Shown here: piece by piece, positions 35,801 through 47,264 of the stretch | How positions within the stretch are numbered: position 1 is the stretch's first letter | How the letters are laid out: every line of letters begins with the position of its first letter | Assembly: GCF_002099425.1 (NCBI RefSeq) | Contig: NW_018343985.1 | Span: 1,001,001 to 1,065,000, forward strand | From: Phascolarctos cinereus | Taxonomy: Eukaryota; Chordata; Mammalia; Diprotodontia; Phascolarctidae | Length of the DNA stretch: 64,000 nt | Direction of reading: 5' to 3' | Position numbers and translations under genes: made by a program | Notes under the pieces: generated by a model | Told to the model about the DNA's origin: nothing | The model's input: the letters and a program-made list of their open reading frames with translations, nothing else | The model's database searches: none

Positions 35801-36000
35801 GCTTTTACAGCAACAATCATGTTTGATCCTTGCAACAAGGCAGTGCTCCAGGTTACAGTTTACAACTGAGTTAATAACTGAGATAAATTGTTTTAGCGAC
35901 TTGTTCAAGGGCCACACAGCTAATGTGTTTGAGGTAAGAGTTAAAGCCATGAGTATCCCAGGTGCCTTTCAGCTTTCTATCCATCATACCACAGTGCCTT
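35800..36000 (-). mobile_element. CORE-SINE/MIR, antisense
   Basis: 'TTGTTCAAGGGCCACACAGC' and flanks match the reversed CORE region; degenerate. Confidence 0.6.
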
Positions 36001-36099
36001 TCTACAATGGTATAGAAAGTGACAGAATCCAAATACTAACTGCACATCAACAGAACCACTTCTCTGGCCAGAAATTTGCAATAGCATAAACATTAACTA

Positions 36100-36570
36100 G
36101 GGCAGCTAGGTAGCTCAGTGGATAAAGTGCTGGGCAGGAAGACCTCAGTTCAAATCAGGTCTCAGACACTTACTAGCTGTGTGACCCTGGGGAAATCATT
36201 TAACTCTGTTTTTCTCAGTTCATCTGTGTAAAATGAGCCAGAGAGGGAAATGGCAAAGTACTCCAGTGTCTTTGCCAACAAAAACCCAGATTGGGTCATT
36301 AAGAGTGGAACATGACTAAGGACATAACTGAAATGACTGAACAGCGAGCCATTGACAGAGAGTTCTTAGAGGTGTGCGTCAGGCCAAATGTGGGAAATTC
36401 ACTCAATTTGCAAACATTTATGAAGAAGCAGTCAGTGAAGAAAGTATTTATTTAGTACTCACAGTATGTCAAGCAATATGTTAAATGTTGAGTAAACAAA
36501 AAAGGCAAGCATAGCCCCTGCCCTCAAAGGGCTTACGTTCTAATGAGGGATACAACGTATAAATAAGTAG
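36100..36570 (+). mobile_element. RTE-tailed SINE (36100-36355) and piece of the unclassified repeat (36410-36570)
   Basis: The SINE is complete: GGGCAGCTAGGTAGCTCAGT head to GAACATGACTAAGGACATAA tail. The second piece has 'CCCTGCCCTCAAAGGGCTTA'. These lie just upstream of the candidate SI promoter. Confidence 0.8.
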
Positions 36571-36759
36571 TTATATTAAAGATTTATGCCAGACCCTGGG
36601 GTAGGCATCTGATATACAAAAATAATTGAAAAAAAAGTTTTTGCCCTCAGGAAGACTATACTCTACTACATTGTAGTATATGTTTGGTGAAGGAAAATCA
36701 CGTCACAATCAAGCAAGGACAGGCTCAACTGATACCTGACAAACAGCAGCTGAAAAGCT

Positions 36760-36952
36760 ATTAACTGGCAAGCAGCAGTGCTCGTGTCAAAGAAAGTGAT
36801 TACTAATTAACCAGCTGCTCCCAGGTGGACACATCCCTGACATGCTTTTGAGTACTAAAATATTTTACAATGTGTGCTGGATGCATTTGGGCTATCTACC
36901 AATAGGCTGATTCTGGGTGCCATATAAAGCCAAGGGGTTTTGCTGGTTATTA
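36760..36952 (+). promoter_or_regulatory. SI: Candidate SI promoter (HNF1, CDX, GATA, TATA motifs)
   Basis: Seen: TATAAA at 36923-36928 inside GGGTGCCATATAAAG; ATTACTAATTAAC at 36799-36811, matching the HNF1 palindrome at 10 of 12 fixed positions; a second half site ATTAAC near 36764; TTTAC, a CDX2-type core, at 36864-36868; CTATCT (GATA on the minus strand) at 36892-36897; CCAAT at 36899-36903. Known: the human and mouse SI promoters are driven by CDX2 at the SIF1 element beside the start site, HNF1 at SIF2/SIF3, and GATA4. From memory SIF1 starts GGTGCAATAAAAC, close to the sequence here. Inferred: this is the intestinal SI promoter. An RTE-tailed SINE ends about 400 bp upstream. Confidence 0.55.
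36799..36811 (+). promoter_or_regulatory. HNF1-like site
   Basis: ATTACTAATTAAC against the consensus GTTAATNATTAAC: only positions 1 and 5 differ. It lies about 150 bp before the proposed start site, within the range of the HNF1 footprints known in mammalian SI promoters. Confidence 0.5.
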
Positions 36953-37012
36953 CTGAGGGAGTAGGAACCAACTTCCAGAGGACTACAACGGAGAGACAAC
37001 ACAGGCTATGAG
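36953..37012 (+). other. SI: Candidate noncoding first exon of SI
   Basis: SI in other mammals has a short untranslated exon 1 and the start codon in exon 2. Here a roughly 60-nt stretch begins about 30 bp after a TATA-like box and ends at a plausible donor, GAG|GTAGGC (GT at 37013). This is inferred from position and motifs; no transcript is available. Intron 1 would be 37013-54702, about 17.7 kb. An ATG at 37008 near the 3' end of the exon would lie five bases before the SI ATG after splicing, in another frame. Exon 1 could instead belong to an unrelated transcript or be a chance match. Confidence 0.5.
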
Positions 37013-37119
37013 GTAGGCTTTAGGCTCAGACTTTGTTACCATTCTGAACTTTTTCATGGACATTTCCAATGGAGTGTCCCTGGTTCATGTTAGTCTGGCT
37101 TTCTTTGTCACCATATAGA

Positions 37120-37690
37120 CTTGGCTTAATGTACTAGAACCTGTGTGACTTTGGGCAGCTTATTTAACTTCTCTGGGCCTCTATTCCCTCAGTTTTAAAA
37201 CACAGGGTTAAATTAGGTGAGCTCTACCATCTCTTCCAGTTTTAAATCTAAGTATATATCTTATTTTTAAGGCTTAATCATCACTTGGAATAAAATTGCC
37301 AATAGACTTTGTAATGATAATAATAGTAGTGCTTAACCTTTACACAGGACTTCAAGATTCATAAAATGCTTTATGCATATTATCTCTTTATCCCATTTGA
37401 TCCTGACCTTCCCTCTATGGGGTAAGCAGAGTAGGTATAATAAGAATAGCACCTAGCATTAATATAGCATTTGAAGGTTTGGAGAGTACTTTATGTATCT
37501 CACCTCATTTACTACTCACAGCAAACCTCTGAAGTAGGTGCTGTTATTATCCCCATTTTACATGTGAGGAAATGGAAACTGAGAAAGGTTAAGTAACTTG
37601 TCAAGAGTCAGACAGCTAAGAGTATCTAAAGCAGGATTTGAAATCAGGACTTCCTGCCTTCAGGTGAAGTGCTCCATCTAGCTGCCTATC
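37120..37690. mobile_element. MIR-type SINE (+, 37120-37255) and antisense CORE-SINE cluster (37330-37690)
   Basis: 37330-37435 and 37690-37735 look like two halves of one antisense SINE, split by a second antisense CORE-SINE (37436-37690, CCCCATTTTACATGTGAGGA, ending CATCTAGCTGCC). All lie in proposed intron 1. Confidence 0.65.
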
Positions 37691-38044
37691 ATCACGCTGT
37701 TTCAAAGAAGAGAAAACTGAGCATCAGAGTAGTCCAAGGCAGAGAACAGGGATTTTTTTCCTTTGCTTTTTCCTCATTTATTTTGGTCAAAATTACATTT
37801 TCAGCATTAGTTAGGAATGCATGAGGATCAGCTTACCTGTCTTCACTACTGCCAGCAAATGGGGAAAAAAAGTTTTAAAATACAATTGGGAGAAAGTAGG
37901 ATTATTCATGTGATACAATTTAAACATGAAAGACAGCTTGCTACAGTGTTTAAAGAGATAGTTTTGGGTTCAAGTCTTGCTTCTGATCTATCCTGGCTTT
38001 GTGACCTTGGATAAGTGATATAACTCCTTAGAATCCCAACACTC

Positions 38045-38207
38045 GGGGCAGCTAGGTGGCCCAATGGATAGAGCACCAGCCCTGAAATCAGAAGGACCTG
38101 AGTTCAAATATGGCCTCAGACCAAACACTTGACACTTAACTAGCTGTGTGACCCTGGGCAAGTCACTTAACCCCAATGCGTAAAAAGGAAAAAAAAAAAG
38201 ATTAATA
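38045..38207 (+). mobile_element. Marsupial tRNA-derived SINE with perfect duplication
   Basis: GGGGCAGCTAGGTGGCCCAA to an A-rich tail, flanked by perfect 15-bp copies of AGAATCCCAACACTC (38030-38044, 38208-38222). The intact duplication suggests a young insertion. Confidence 0.95.
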
Positions 38208-38222
38208 AGAATCCCAACACTC

Positions 38223-38980
38223 TATGTTGCAGCAATGGTGCTATTATATATTGGCTGAGAGAGTTTTCTCATTCAGAGCTCTTTATACAAGTGAAATCAC
38301 AGATCTTGTCCCATTCTATAATGAAAGCATAAATTTCAGCCTTGTGAAAGTTAAATTGGCCTAATGATTTTTGACTTTTTAAAGAATTTTCTTTCACTCA
38401 TAAATGCTTCTTACCAACCAATCAAATGTCATTTAAAAAAAATAATCAAGATATAAATATACAAAGCAGAAAGGGCATTTGTTTACATATTCTAAAACAA
38501 CTTTCCCTATTCATTATTGTAAGTAATGATCAATTTGTTATCTCTAGTATAAAAATAATCATAATGGCGTAGCCCTGCAAGTACTCACATGAATGATTTA
38601 TTCTGTGAACTTTGTTGATTTTGCTGTGATTTTCCTATACAAGAAAGGGATTGTTTCATGGTAATTATTGATTTGTCAGGCTAAGGCATTATTAACATAG
38701 TGACAACTGCAATTACTATTATTTTATTAGTCTGAACCTGAAGATTAGTTGTCCTGGAAAGTGAAATATTGATTGGTATCATGTGGTTCTTTGAGTGAGA
38801 TAAGAACAGGTTGCTCTATAGATTTACACTCTAAATTTCAGGTTTTTGATGGCACAGATCCCAATGCTAAAAAATGGCTTGCCTTCTTGTTGTCGCTGAG
38901 TTTCAAAAATGAAGAGTTTGTATTTCTTGCAGCCAATGAGATGTTAGGAATTGACTGACCTTCTGCAATCACTCATGTCC
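38223..38980. other. Intron 1 sequence without recognised features
   Basis: No repeat or conserved exon identified. Short open frames at 38773-38958 have no recognisable homology. Confidence 0.45.
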
Positions 38981-38989
38981 GTTTTTAAA

Positions 38990-39960
38990 GTGGCCACATA
39001 TTTTGTACCTACAGACCGTGATTTAGTGCCTAATGCACATTCTTTGATCACAAATATATGCACCACTCTTATCACTGACATAGTTCTCAAATCCATGTCT
39101 GCTTTTCCATTCCCAAAGTACAAGTCGTTGTTAACACTTACCTTGGAATGTTGCAGTGGCTTTTTAACTGGTCATTCAGACTTCAGCTTATATCCATGTC
39201 AATCTATCTCTTACATGCTTTTTTTTAAATGAATTAATCTTCCTTTTTCACAGACCTCTATTAATGTCTATGATAAATTTTTTGATTAATAACTATTGCT
39301 TACTAAATGGATATCAAGTCCTGTAGCCTGGTGTTCAAGCCCTCAACTTGGTTCTATACCACCTTTCCAAAACGAGTATGAAAGATTTCCATCCATTCAT
39401 TTTACCAGGGAATTGGTCACTTCACCTTCTCCCAGACAAGTCCCACACTCTAAGGTCGAGGATACTTTCTCCCAGATATCTCAAATTAGGCTGATCCTTC
39501 AGGATTGTGATCAGATGTCCCCTCTTCCTCCTCATCTAAGTATTTATTTATTCAGTTAGAAATTCTTTCCTTCTTTCATTTACATACAGCCTTCCATCTT
39601 TACATTTTAAATACACTTATTATGTCTTATTTCATAGGATATAAAATGTGATAAAATAACATGTTACTCTCATGCTTTTAAATTTACAAAGTACTTCCTA
39701 ACAACTACCCTTTGATTTAAAAGTGTTAGAGTTGTCTTCATTTTACAGATAAGGAAATTGATGATAGGATGAGACATACGATTTTTTCAATTTCATACAA
39801 CTAGCCATTTCAATATGTACTATATCCATCTTCTAGACTGTAATCTTCACGAGGTCAAGAATCATTTTTCTTCACTATATTTATACCACGTTGTCAATTT
39901 GTATTGACAAATTGTACTATGCTTAGTATATAATTGGTTTCTGATATAGTTTTATGAAAC
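38990..39960. mobile_element. Probable L2 fragments (38990-39235, 39810-39960) and antisense CORE-SINE (39620-39800)
   Basis: 'GAATGTTGCAGTGGCTTTTTAACTGG'-type order resembles the L2 C-terminal region; 39835-39960 resembles the L2 3' tail. The SINE shows CATTTTACAGATAAGGAAAT. All are degenerate. Confidence 0.45.
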
Positions 39961-40244
39961 CAAATGAAATCATCTAGCAGTCATTTCCAGAGTAAAAGGT
40001 ATTGTGAAAAGGCTCTGGTTTTGGGATAATAAAAATGGAAGGATTTATGCTATTGTGGCATAAAGGTATTCTTAAGATTAGTATAAAGAGAAATAAATGA
40101 GTACAGCCACAAGCTTTAAAAGAAACATTTTCCTGTAACATATCACACATCCTTTGATAGGATCACAGGAAAGTGAATTTGAGAAAAAGCATCTGCTTCA
40201 TTCCTAGTGCTTGCTAGGACTGTTTCTCATGCAGATGATTAGAA

Positions 40245-40440
40245 TTCATTGAGATAGGGAAGCAAGGCACAGTGGAAACACTGAGTCTAAAAACACGGGT
40301 TTGAGTCCTGTCTCTGCCACTGAATAACCTTGGACAAATCACGTGACTTATCTCATCTATTTCCTCATATGTAAAGTGAGGAAGCTGGACGAGTTCACTG
40401 CTGACTTTTCTTCCAGATATCAATCTAGGACCTTTTCATA
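40245..40440 (+). mobile_element. MIR-type SINE
   Basis: 'GGTTTGAGTCCTGTCTCTGCC' and 'ATAACCTTGGACAAATCACG' are the degraded MIR head and CORE. Confidence 0.6.
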
Positions 40441-40655
40441 TTCATATGTTACTTAGACAGGCCCTATATCCAATAATATTGGACTGGGGAGGGGTGGACC
40501 AGGGTGAGTTGAACTGGTTGGTTACTGAAGGCCCTTCCAAGTCTGAAATTGTGTGATAGTGTGTTGACCAGACTATGATATTTCTCTTACTTTAATTAAG
40601 CAAATTGATGGACTTAACCACTAACAGGAGCAAGATGTATTTGGGGAGACTATTT

Positions 40656-40815
40656 ACCCTGTTTATTTTTTTCTGAGACAATGAGTCAATGGGGTTTAAG
40701 TCACTTGCCCAAGGTCACAGAGCTAGCTAGTAAGTGTCTAAGGTCACATTTGAACTCAGGTCCTCCTGAATCCAAAGCCAATGTTTTATCCATTGCACTA
40801 CCTAGCTACCCCTAC
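40656..40815 (-). mobile_element. Marsupial tRNA-derived SINE, antisense
   Basis: 'AAGTCACTTGCCCAAGGTCA ... CACTACCTAGCTACCC', full body in reverse. Confidence 0.85.
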
Positions 40816-41194
40816 CCCATCTTTTGATCCCCCTTAGTTTCACTCCAGTCTTCTTGTGGTAGTGCCTCTTAGCAGTTATGTAAGTCCCTGGAAAGCTGTA
40901 CTGATTTTCTTTGGTATAAACTAAGCAACAGAAGGCAGAGTCATTGCTGATTGTCACACCTGAATTCGTGGCCCACTCCTAGGACAGAATAGTTTCTGGC
41001 AGTTCAAGGATTTCAGTTCTCAACAATGTTTTATAACTTTGTTCTCTCTCCCGTCTAACTCACAGATGAAGGATTATCCACACCTGGCTTTTAAATAGAC
41101 ACAGCTTCTGGAATTAAGAATGATTCCTTATCAGGAAAACAAAAAAGGGAAAAAAAACAACAACTATACGTGGACTTAAAAACATATAAATCAT

Positions 41195-41830
41195 ACAACA
41201 AATAAGCACATTTTACAAATATTGTCTCATTTGATCCTTTTAACAGTCCTTCCAGGAAGTGTTATTATTATCCTCATTTTATATTTGAGGAAGCTGATGT
41301 AAAGGAATGTTAAGTGACTTGCCCAAGATCACATAGTCAGTAAATGTTAGATGTAGGATTTGAACCAGTTCTTCCTGTGTCCAGGCCAGACACTAGACGA
41401 GATGTTTAAGACACAAAGACAAAAATAAAAGATTCGGTCCTCAAGAATCTTACATTTTATTGGTGGAGATTCATGTATTCAGTCATATATTTGTTCACTC
41501 ACTAGAGAGTACTTGAGTATGTATTGTGTACTCATCATTGTGCTAGGTACTGAAAAGATAAGAAAATTAAGTCTAAGCTATAGTTCCTGATCTCCAGGAG
41601 TTTACACCCCCAGTTGAGGAAATACAGGAACACAAGAAATAAAGTGTGAGTGAGTATATGACAAGAAGTGTCAATAATGACTCACATTTCTATTGTACTT
41701 TAAAATGTATGTATTTTTAAAGAGATTTCCTAACAATAGCCCTGGGAGGCAAGCAGTACAGGTAGTCATCTCCATGTTCCAGGTGAGAAAACTGTGCAAC
41801 AAAGTAAATGAGTCATACCATATATGCTTT
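41195..41830. mobile_element. Antisense CORE-SINEs (41195-41400, 41690-41830) around a piece of the unclassified repeat (41415-41640)
   Basis: SINE pieces contain 'TTAAGTGACTTGCCCAAGAT' and 'AACAATAGCCCTGGGAGGCA'. The middle piece contains 'TCATTGTGCTAGGTACTGAA ... CTGATCTCCAGGAGTTTACA'. Confidence 0.6.
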
Positions 41831-41950
41831 AGAAAGTCATGGAAATGTGATGAATAGTGTAGTCAGGGGAAGCTCTCTGGAAAGGACTGGGAATTAAGTT
41901 GTGCCCATGTGATTAGAGAGTCTTTAGATAAGTACAGTGAAAGGGAAATA

Positions 41951-41963
41951 GTGTGTGTGTGTG

Positions 41964-42008
<45 letters not shown>
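41951..42008. repeat. (TG)n microsatellite
   Basis: Nearly pure TG with one TTAG interruption. 42009-42270 shows nothing recognisable. Confidence 0.98.
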
Positions 42009-42274
42009 CTGTGTAACTGCATATGGAAAAAAAAACTAGACTCAAGATTAGTTTGGTTTGCTTGAGGGAGTGAATACTTAAAAAAATGAATGTTCATGTT
42101 AAAGAATAGTGAATGATTGAATGGGTAGCATGACTCTAGATTGGACATGTCCTTAAGTGCCTGGTTAAAGAGACTGGACTATCGTTAATGCAATCTAGAG
42201 GCATTGGAGGCTTTAGAGCCATGGGGTAACACATATTAAACTGATAGGAAGAGTGAGCAAGTTGAATGAACATT

Positions 42275-42944
42275 GGATGTGGGATTAAGAAAGAGTCACG
42301 TTTGAAGTTAGATTCTGACACTTATCAACTGACCTTGAACAGATCATTTGACCTCTCAACTTCTGTGTCCTCATCAATAAAATGAGGCTAAGAATAATAA
42401 ATTACCTTTATCATGAGCCAATCACAGGGTTATAGTGAATGAAATGTTTGACTAACTCCAAGTTTCTGATAATGAGAATTTTATGATCTAGGAAGATCAG
42501 GCAATTATTTGTAGAGAAGATTGGTGAAAGGAAGGAGGGATGGTAAAGAAAGAGACTGACTACTAGACTGGGCACTTGGGTTAGACTAAGGTAGTGGCTG
42601 CAATTATGACAAGGCAGAGAAGGTTGAGAAAGATACCTCAAAGGAAGACTCTTTAGGACTCAATGCCAGGTTGAATATTGTGGGCAACACACCAGGGAGA
42701 ATTGGTCAAATAGCAAATATTTATTTATTTCCTTCTAGTTGACAACTCTGTGTGAGGCACTCTGGAAGAATGTTATAGTATATTTGAATCCATTACTTGA
42801 CATTTTTAGATTTCTTTAAGACTCAGTTCAAGTTACCCTCTCTGGAAGAATTTTTTTTTTTCCTGAGGCCCAGCTGTTGGGGCCTTTCCCACACTGGACG
42901 TAAGGTTATCTTATATCTGCTTTCTATGGGCTTATATCTCTATA

Positions 42945-42984
<40 letters not shown>

Positions 42985-43440
42985 TCTAATGTTGTTTCCC
43001 CCCTTATAATGTCAGCTTTTTGAGGTCTAGGACCATTTGGCTTTTGCCTTTGTATCACCACCATTTGGCCCTCTGGCACATAGTAAGTTCTTAACAAATG
43101 TTATTTGCTTTATTTAGATATTCAACAAATTTATAATAAATAATTTCAGGATAGATAAATCATTTTCTCACCCTAACCCTGGGAGGTAAGCAAATGCAGC
43201 ATAGTTTCTGCCCAAATAAGCTTAAAATCTATTCATGAAAGTGAAACAGAGCAGTGGAAAAAGGACTAGATTTGTAGTCAGAGAACCTTGTTCAAATCCT
43301 GGCTCTTTTACTTGCTGTGTGATCTTAGACAAGCCATTTAACTAACCTGGGTCTCAGTGTACTCGTATGTTCAATTAGAAGGCTCGACTAAATGACCTTT
43401 GAAATTCCTACTATCCCTAAAACTATAATCCTATAATATG
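42275..43440 (+). mobile_element. MIR-type SINEs (42275-42400, 43250-43440) and L2 3' end (42800-43115)
   Basis: The L2 piece ends CTCTGGCACATAGTAAGTTC..AACAAATG and contains a (GTCT)n(ATCT)n microsatellite at 42941-42988. The SINEs show 'GAACCTTGTTCAAATCCTGG' and similar. 42401-42790 is unassigned. Confidence 0.6.
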
Positions 43441-43841
43441 AATCAGAGGCAGACCAATCAATGATAAAATACCACTTGTGAAATGAAGACCAGTTATGTG
43501 TAGTAGGTGATGGAAAAGGAAGAGACCAATATGAACTAAAGCTGTCAGGGAAGATTTTAAGTAGGTGAGAATAACTGAGATAATTCCAGGCAGAGATAAA
43601 AGAACATCATAATCCTTGGCCTGAAATACTGGAAACAGATGGTGGACAGCTTCGTATGCTGTAATGACCATTGTAAACTCTCAAATGCCCATTGGGCCTG
43701 TGATGCCTGGGCAATGACCTCCAAGAACCATTTGTTGCCCCCAAGAAGACTGATCCCTAGACTAGAAACTCCAAGGCTTAATTGAAGCACAAGGGTCATC
43801 ATCAAGGCTGAAGTCAATGAGAACACATTAGATATTCCTGA

Positions 43842-44001
43842 GGGCCAGGGCAGCTCAGTGGCACGGTGGATAGAGGACCAGACCTGAATCAGGAGTACCT
43901 GGGTTCAAATTTGGCCTCAGACCAAACACTTGACACTTACTAGCTGTGTGACCCTGGGCAAGTCATTTAACCCCAATTGCCTAAAAAAAAAAGAGAGAGA
44001 G
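43842..44001 (+). mobile_element. Marsupial tRNA-derived SINE with duplication
   Basis: GGGCAGCTCAGTGGCACGGT to an A then GA tail, flanked by perfect 12-bp copies of AGATATTCCTGA (43830-43841, 44002-44013). Confidence 0.93.
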
Positions 44002-44373
44002 AGATATTCCTGAAGGCTATTTTACTATGGGAGATTAACTTCAAGTGTGAAAGATAATGAGAACATTTGTACAAGTTAGAAGTCAATGATAGCTGCTAGA
44101 ACCTTTAGAGCAGAGACATCACAGACATCTGAAGAGCTCCTCACTGAGGTGCCCACTGAAAAGAAAATAAACCAAAAGAGTAGGCATTAGTCAATTAGGA
44201 GATGAGAATGTTCCATAACATATTAGGCATGAGAGAACAATGCTTGTCTAAGTCTTGTGAGACCTAGGGGAAGATTCAGCACAGTGTCGATAAATTTAAT
44301 GAATGATATGAAATGAATGCATGGTCTTAAAAGATAAACCATCTACCTTAAAATATATTTATCAAAATATTTT

Positions 44374-45283
44374 CATAATAGTGTTTTATTTTTTTTCCAA
44401 TTAAATGTAAAGATAGTTTTCAGCATTCATTTTTATAAAATTTCAAGTTCCAAATTTTTCTCCCTCCTTTTCTCTTCTCCCCCCTCCCCAAGACAGCAAG
44501 CAATCTGATATAGGTTACGCATGTGCAATCTTGTTAAACGTATTTCCACATTAATTATGTGAAAGAAGAATCAGAGCAAAAGAGAAAACAAACAAACAAA
44601 CAAACAACCTAAAAGTGAAAACAGTGTGCTTCAATCTACATTCAGACTCCATAGTTCTTTCTCTGGATGTAGATAGCATTTTCAATCCTGAGATTTTTGA
44701 AATTATCTTGGCTCATTGTATTGCAAAGAAGAGCTAAGTTAAGCATAGCACAATGTTGCTGTTACTGTGTACAATGGTCTTCTGGTTCTGCTCACTTCAC
44801 TCAGCATCAGTTCATGTAAGTCTTTGCAGGTTTTTCTGAAATCTGCCTGCTCATCATTTCTTATAGCACAATAGTACTCCATCACATTCATATACCACAA
44901 TTTGTTCAGCTATTCCCCAGTTGATGGGCATCCCCTCAATTTCCAATTCTTTGCCACCACAGAAAGGGCTGCTATAAATATTTTTGTACACATGGGTCCT
45001 TTTTCCTTTTTTATAATCTCTTTGGGCTATAGACCTAGTAGTGGCATTGCTAGATAAAAGAGTAAACACAGTTTTATAGCCCTTTGGGCAAAGTTCCAAA
45101 TTGTTTTCCAGAATGGTTGGATCAGTTCCTAACTCCACCAACAATGTATTAGTGTTTCAATTTTCCCACATCTTCTCCAACATTTATCATTTTCCTTTTC
45201 TGTCATATTAGCCAATCTGATAGGTGTGAGGTGATAAGCTCAGAGCTGTTTTAATTTGCATTTCTCTAATCAAGAGTTATTTA
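44374..45283 (-). mobile_element. 5'-truncated L1, antisense, with target duplication
   Basis: Full antisense 3' end from CCAATTAAATGTAAAGATAG to TTTAATTTGCATTTCTCTAA. Flanked by 14-bp copies of TATCAAAATATTTT (44360-44373, 45284-45297). Confidence 0.88.
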
Positions 45284-45422
45284 TATCAAAATATTTTTTT
45301 AAGTCCACCAATGTAAAATTAAGAATCTCTTCAGAGCTGTTTTAATTTGCATTTCTCTAATCAAGAGTTATTTATATCAAAATATTTTTTTAAGGTCACC
45401 AATGTAAAATTAAGAATCTCTT
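45241..45422. repeat. Tandem duplication of a 91-bp unit
   Basis: 45241-45331 and 45332-45422 are near-identical (one small difference, AAGTCCACC against AAGGTCACC). The unit spans the 5' end of the L1, its target duplication and flanking DNA, so it arose after that insertion. Confidence 0.95.
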
Positions 45423-46035
45423 CCGGTACAGCACAAAAATTGAACCCAGGTCCTTTGGATTGAAACTCAGTGCTCCATCCAATAGTCTGATTTGAATAAG
45501 TACAGAAGTCTGCTAGTGTATCATTTTAAAAGTCTAGGATAATAAAATCCAGCCTAATTACTTCCAGAAAGCTGGGAGATAAACTTAGGGATATGTTAAA
45601 AGATTAGTGTAATAGGATGAATTAGTCTCTTTAAGTAATGAATTGGATCATAGCTTTAGAACTGTCTTCCTCTAAGGACTCTTTGTGGGGGAAGAGGTGA
45701 CCCTGGGTTCTAGAAGGTTATGTCAACAGAACGTAAGTTCTATTAAGATGGAAAGGCTTTGCTTCTGACCCCAATGGGGTATTTTATGTCTTCTGACTAA
45801 TGCAAGGCCATTGCAAAGATCATTATAAAGTTTACTAGAAGGGGCTAATGATGATGTTATAATAATAATAGTAATAACAGTAATAAGTAACAGTAGCAGC
45901 AACAGTAGTGGTAGTTAAGCATTTAGCAAACATTATTTTGCCAGGCACAGCGCCGAGTTCTGGAGCATCAAACAAAGACATAGTAACTAAGGGAAACAAT
46001 CCACTAAATTGTAGAGGAGTTGTATTCAATGTCAA

Positions 46036-46308
46036 GGGGGCAGCTAGGTGGTGCAGTAGAGAGAGTGCTGGGCCCGAAGTCGGGAAGACTCATCTTCCTG
46101 AGCTAAAATCTAGCCTCTGACACTTACCAGCTGTGTTACCCTGACAAGTCACAACCCTGTTTGCCTCAGTTTCCTATAATATGTCATCTGTAAAGTCTGT
46201 ACAGTCATCTGTAAAATGAACTAGAGAAGGAAATGCAAACCACTGTGTATGTGTATGTATGTATGTAGGTTAGTCAGTGTGTATCTATCTATCTATCTAT
46301 CTATCTAC

Positions 46309-46352
<44 letters not shown>
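46036..46352 (+). mobile_element. RTE-tailed SINE cut by a (TATC)n microsatellite
   Basis: Head GGGGGCAGCTAGGTGGTGCA at 46036 and tail start AACTAGAGAAGGAAATGCAA near 46220; a TATC microsatellite replaces the rest (46263-46352). Confidence 0.8.
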
Positions 46353-46374
46353 ATCTATGTAAATAAATAAACAT

Positions 46375-47065
46375 TTTTAAGTGCCTATTTGTCAGATGCT
46401 GTATTAAGTGCTGGGGATTCAAAAAGAGACAAAGGAAAGCCCCTCCCTTTAAGGAACTCGCAATCTAATGAGTGAGAAAACAAGCATAAAAATATGTTCA
46501 AATATATTATATACAAAAGAAATAGAAAACTAATTAAGAGAGGGAAAGCACTAGACTTAGGAAGGGTTATGAAAAGCTCCCTGTAGAAGACAGAATTTTT
46601 GTTGAGCACTAAAGGAAACCAGGTAAGCTGGTAGGTGGAGATAAGGAAGGAGAACACTCCTGGCATGGAAGAGAGTCAGAGAAAATGGCTGGAGTTGGGA
46701 GAGGGAATGTCCTGTTCCTGGAACAGCAATTAGAATAGTGTCAAAGGCACCACCAATATGCTGTGGAGAATAAGATGAAAGATGATTAGAAAGTTAGGAA
46801 GGCTTTGAACACTACAAAGGATCTTGCATTTGATCCTAGAGGCATTCTGGAGCCACTGGAGTTCATTGGGTAGGAGGGTGATATGATGGGACCGAAGCTT
46901 TAGGAAAAGCACTTTGATGGCTGAATGGAGAATGGGTTGGAGTGAGGAAGAGACTTGAGGCAGGCAAACTCTTGAGGCATGTGGTGATGAGGGCCTGCAC
47001 TAAATGGGTGGCAGTGTTAGAGGAGAGAAAGGGGCACTAGCATATAGAAGGCTCTATGCAAATGC
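46375..47065 (+). repeat. Long unclassified marsupial interspersed repeat, copy A
   Basis: In order: 'GTCAGATGCTGTATTAAGTG', 'CCCCTCCCTTTAAGGAACTC', 'CCTGGCATGGAAGAGAGTCA', 'TCTGGAGCCACTGGAGTTCA', 'GTGATATGATGGGACCGAAG'. The same order of blocks recurs in 51940-53330. No coding potential seen. Confidence 0.6.
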
Positions 47066-47067
47066 TA

Positions 47068-47068
<1 letters not shown>

Positions 47069-47127
<59 letters not shown>

Positions 47128-47222
47128 GCTAGTGTTACAAAGGTCAAGGGAGGGCAAGAATTTTTCACTTCTAAATAAATTTCTTTGCACATGACTGCAT
47201 TGGTAATTGTACATGCTTCCAA

Positions 47223-47262
<40 letters not shown>
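47069..47262. repeat. (ATT)n (47069-47127) and (AC)n (47223-47262) microsatellites
   Basis: Both are almost pure. Open frames encoding poly-Asn or poly-Ile here are artefacts. Confidence 0.98.

Positions 47263-47264
<2 letters not shown>

Noticed and set aside
38773-39232. Possible small gene downstream of proposed exon 1
   Set aside because: Two short frames with no homology I recognise; the second overlaps probable L2 sequence.
46263-46352. CRISPR-like array of short units
   Set aside because: It is a plain (TATC)n microsatellite with no spacers, in a mammalian genome.
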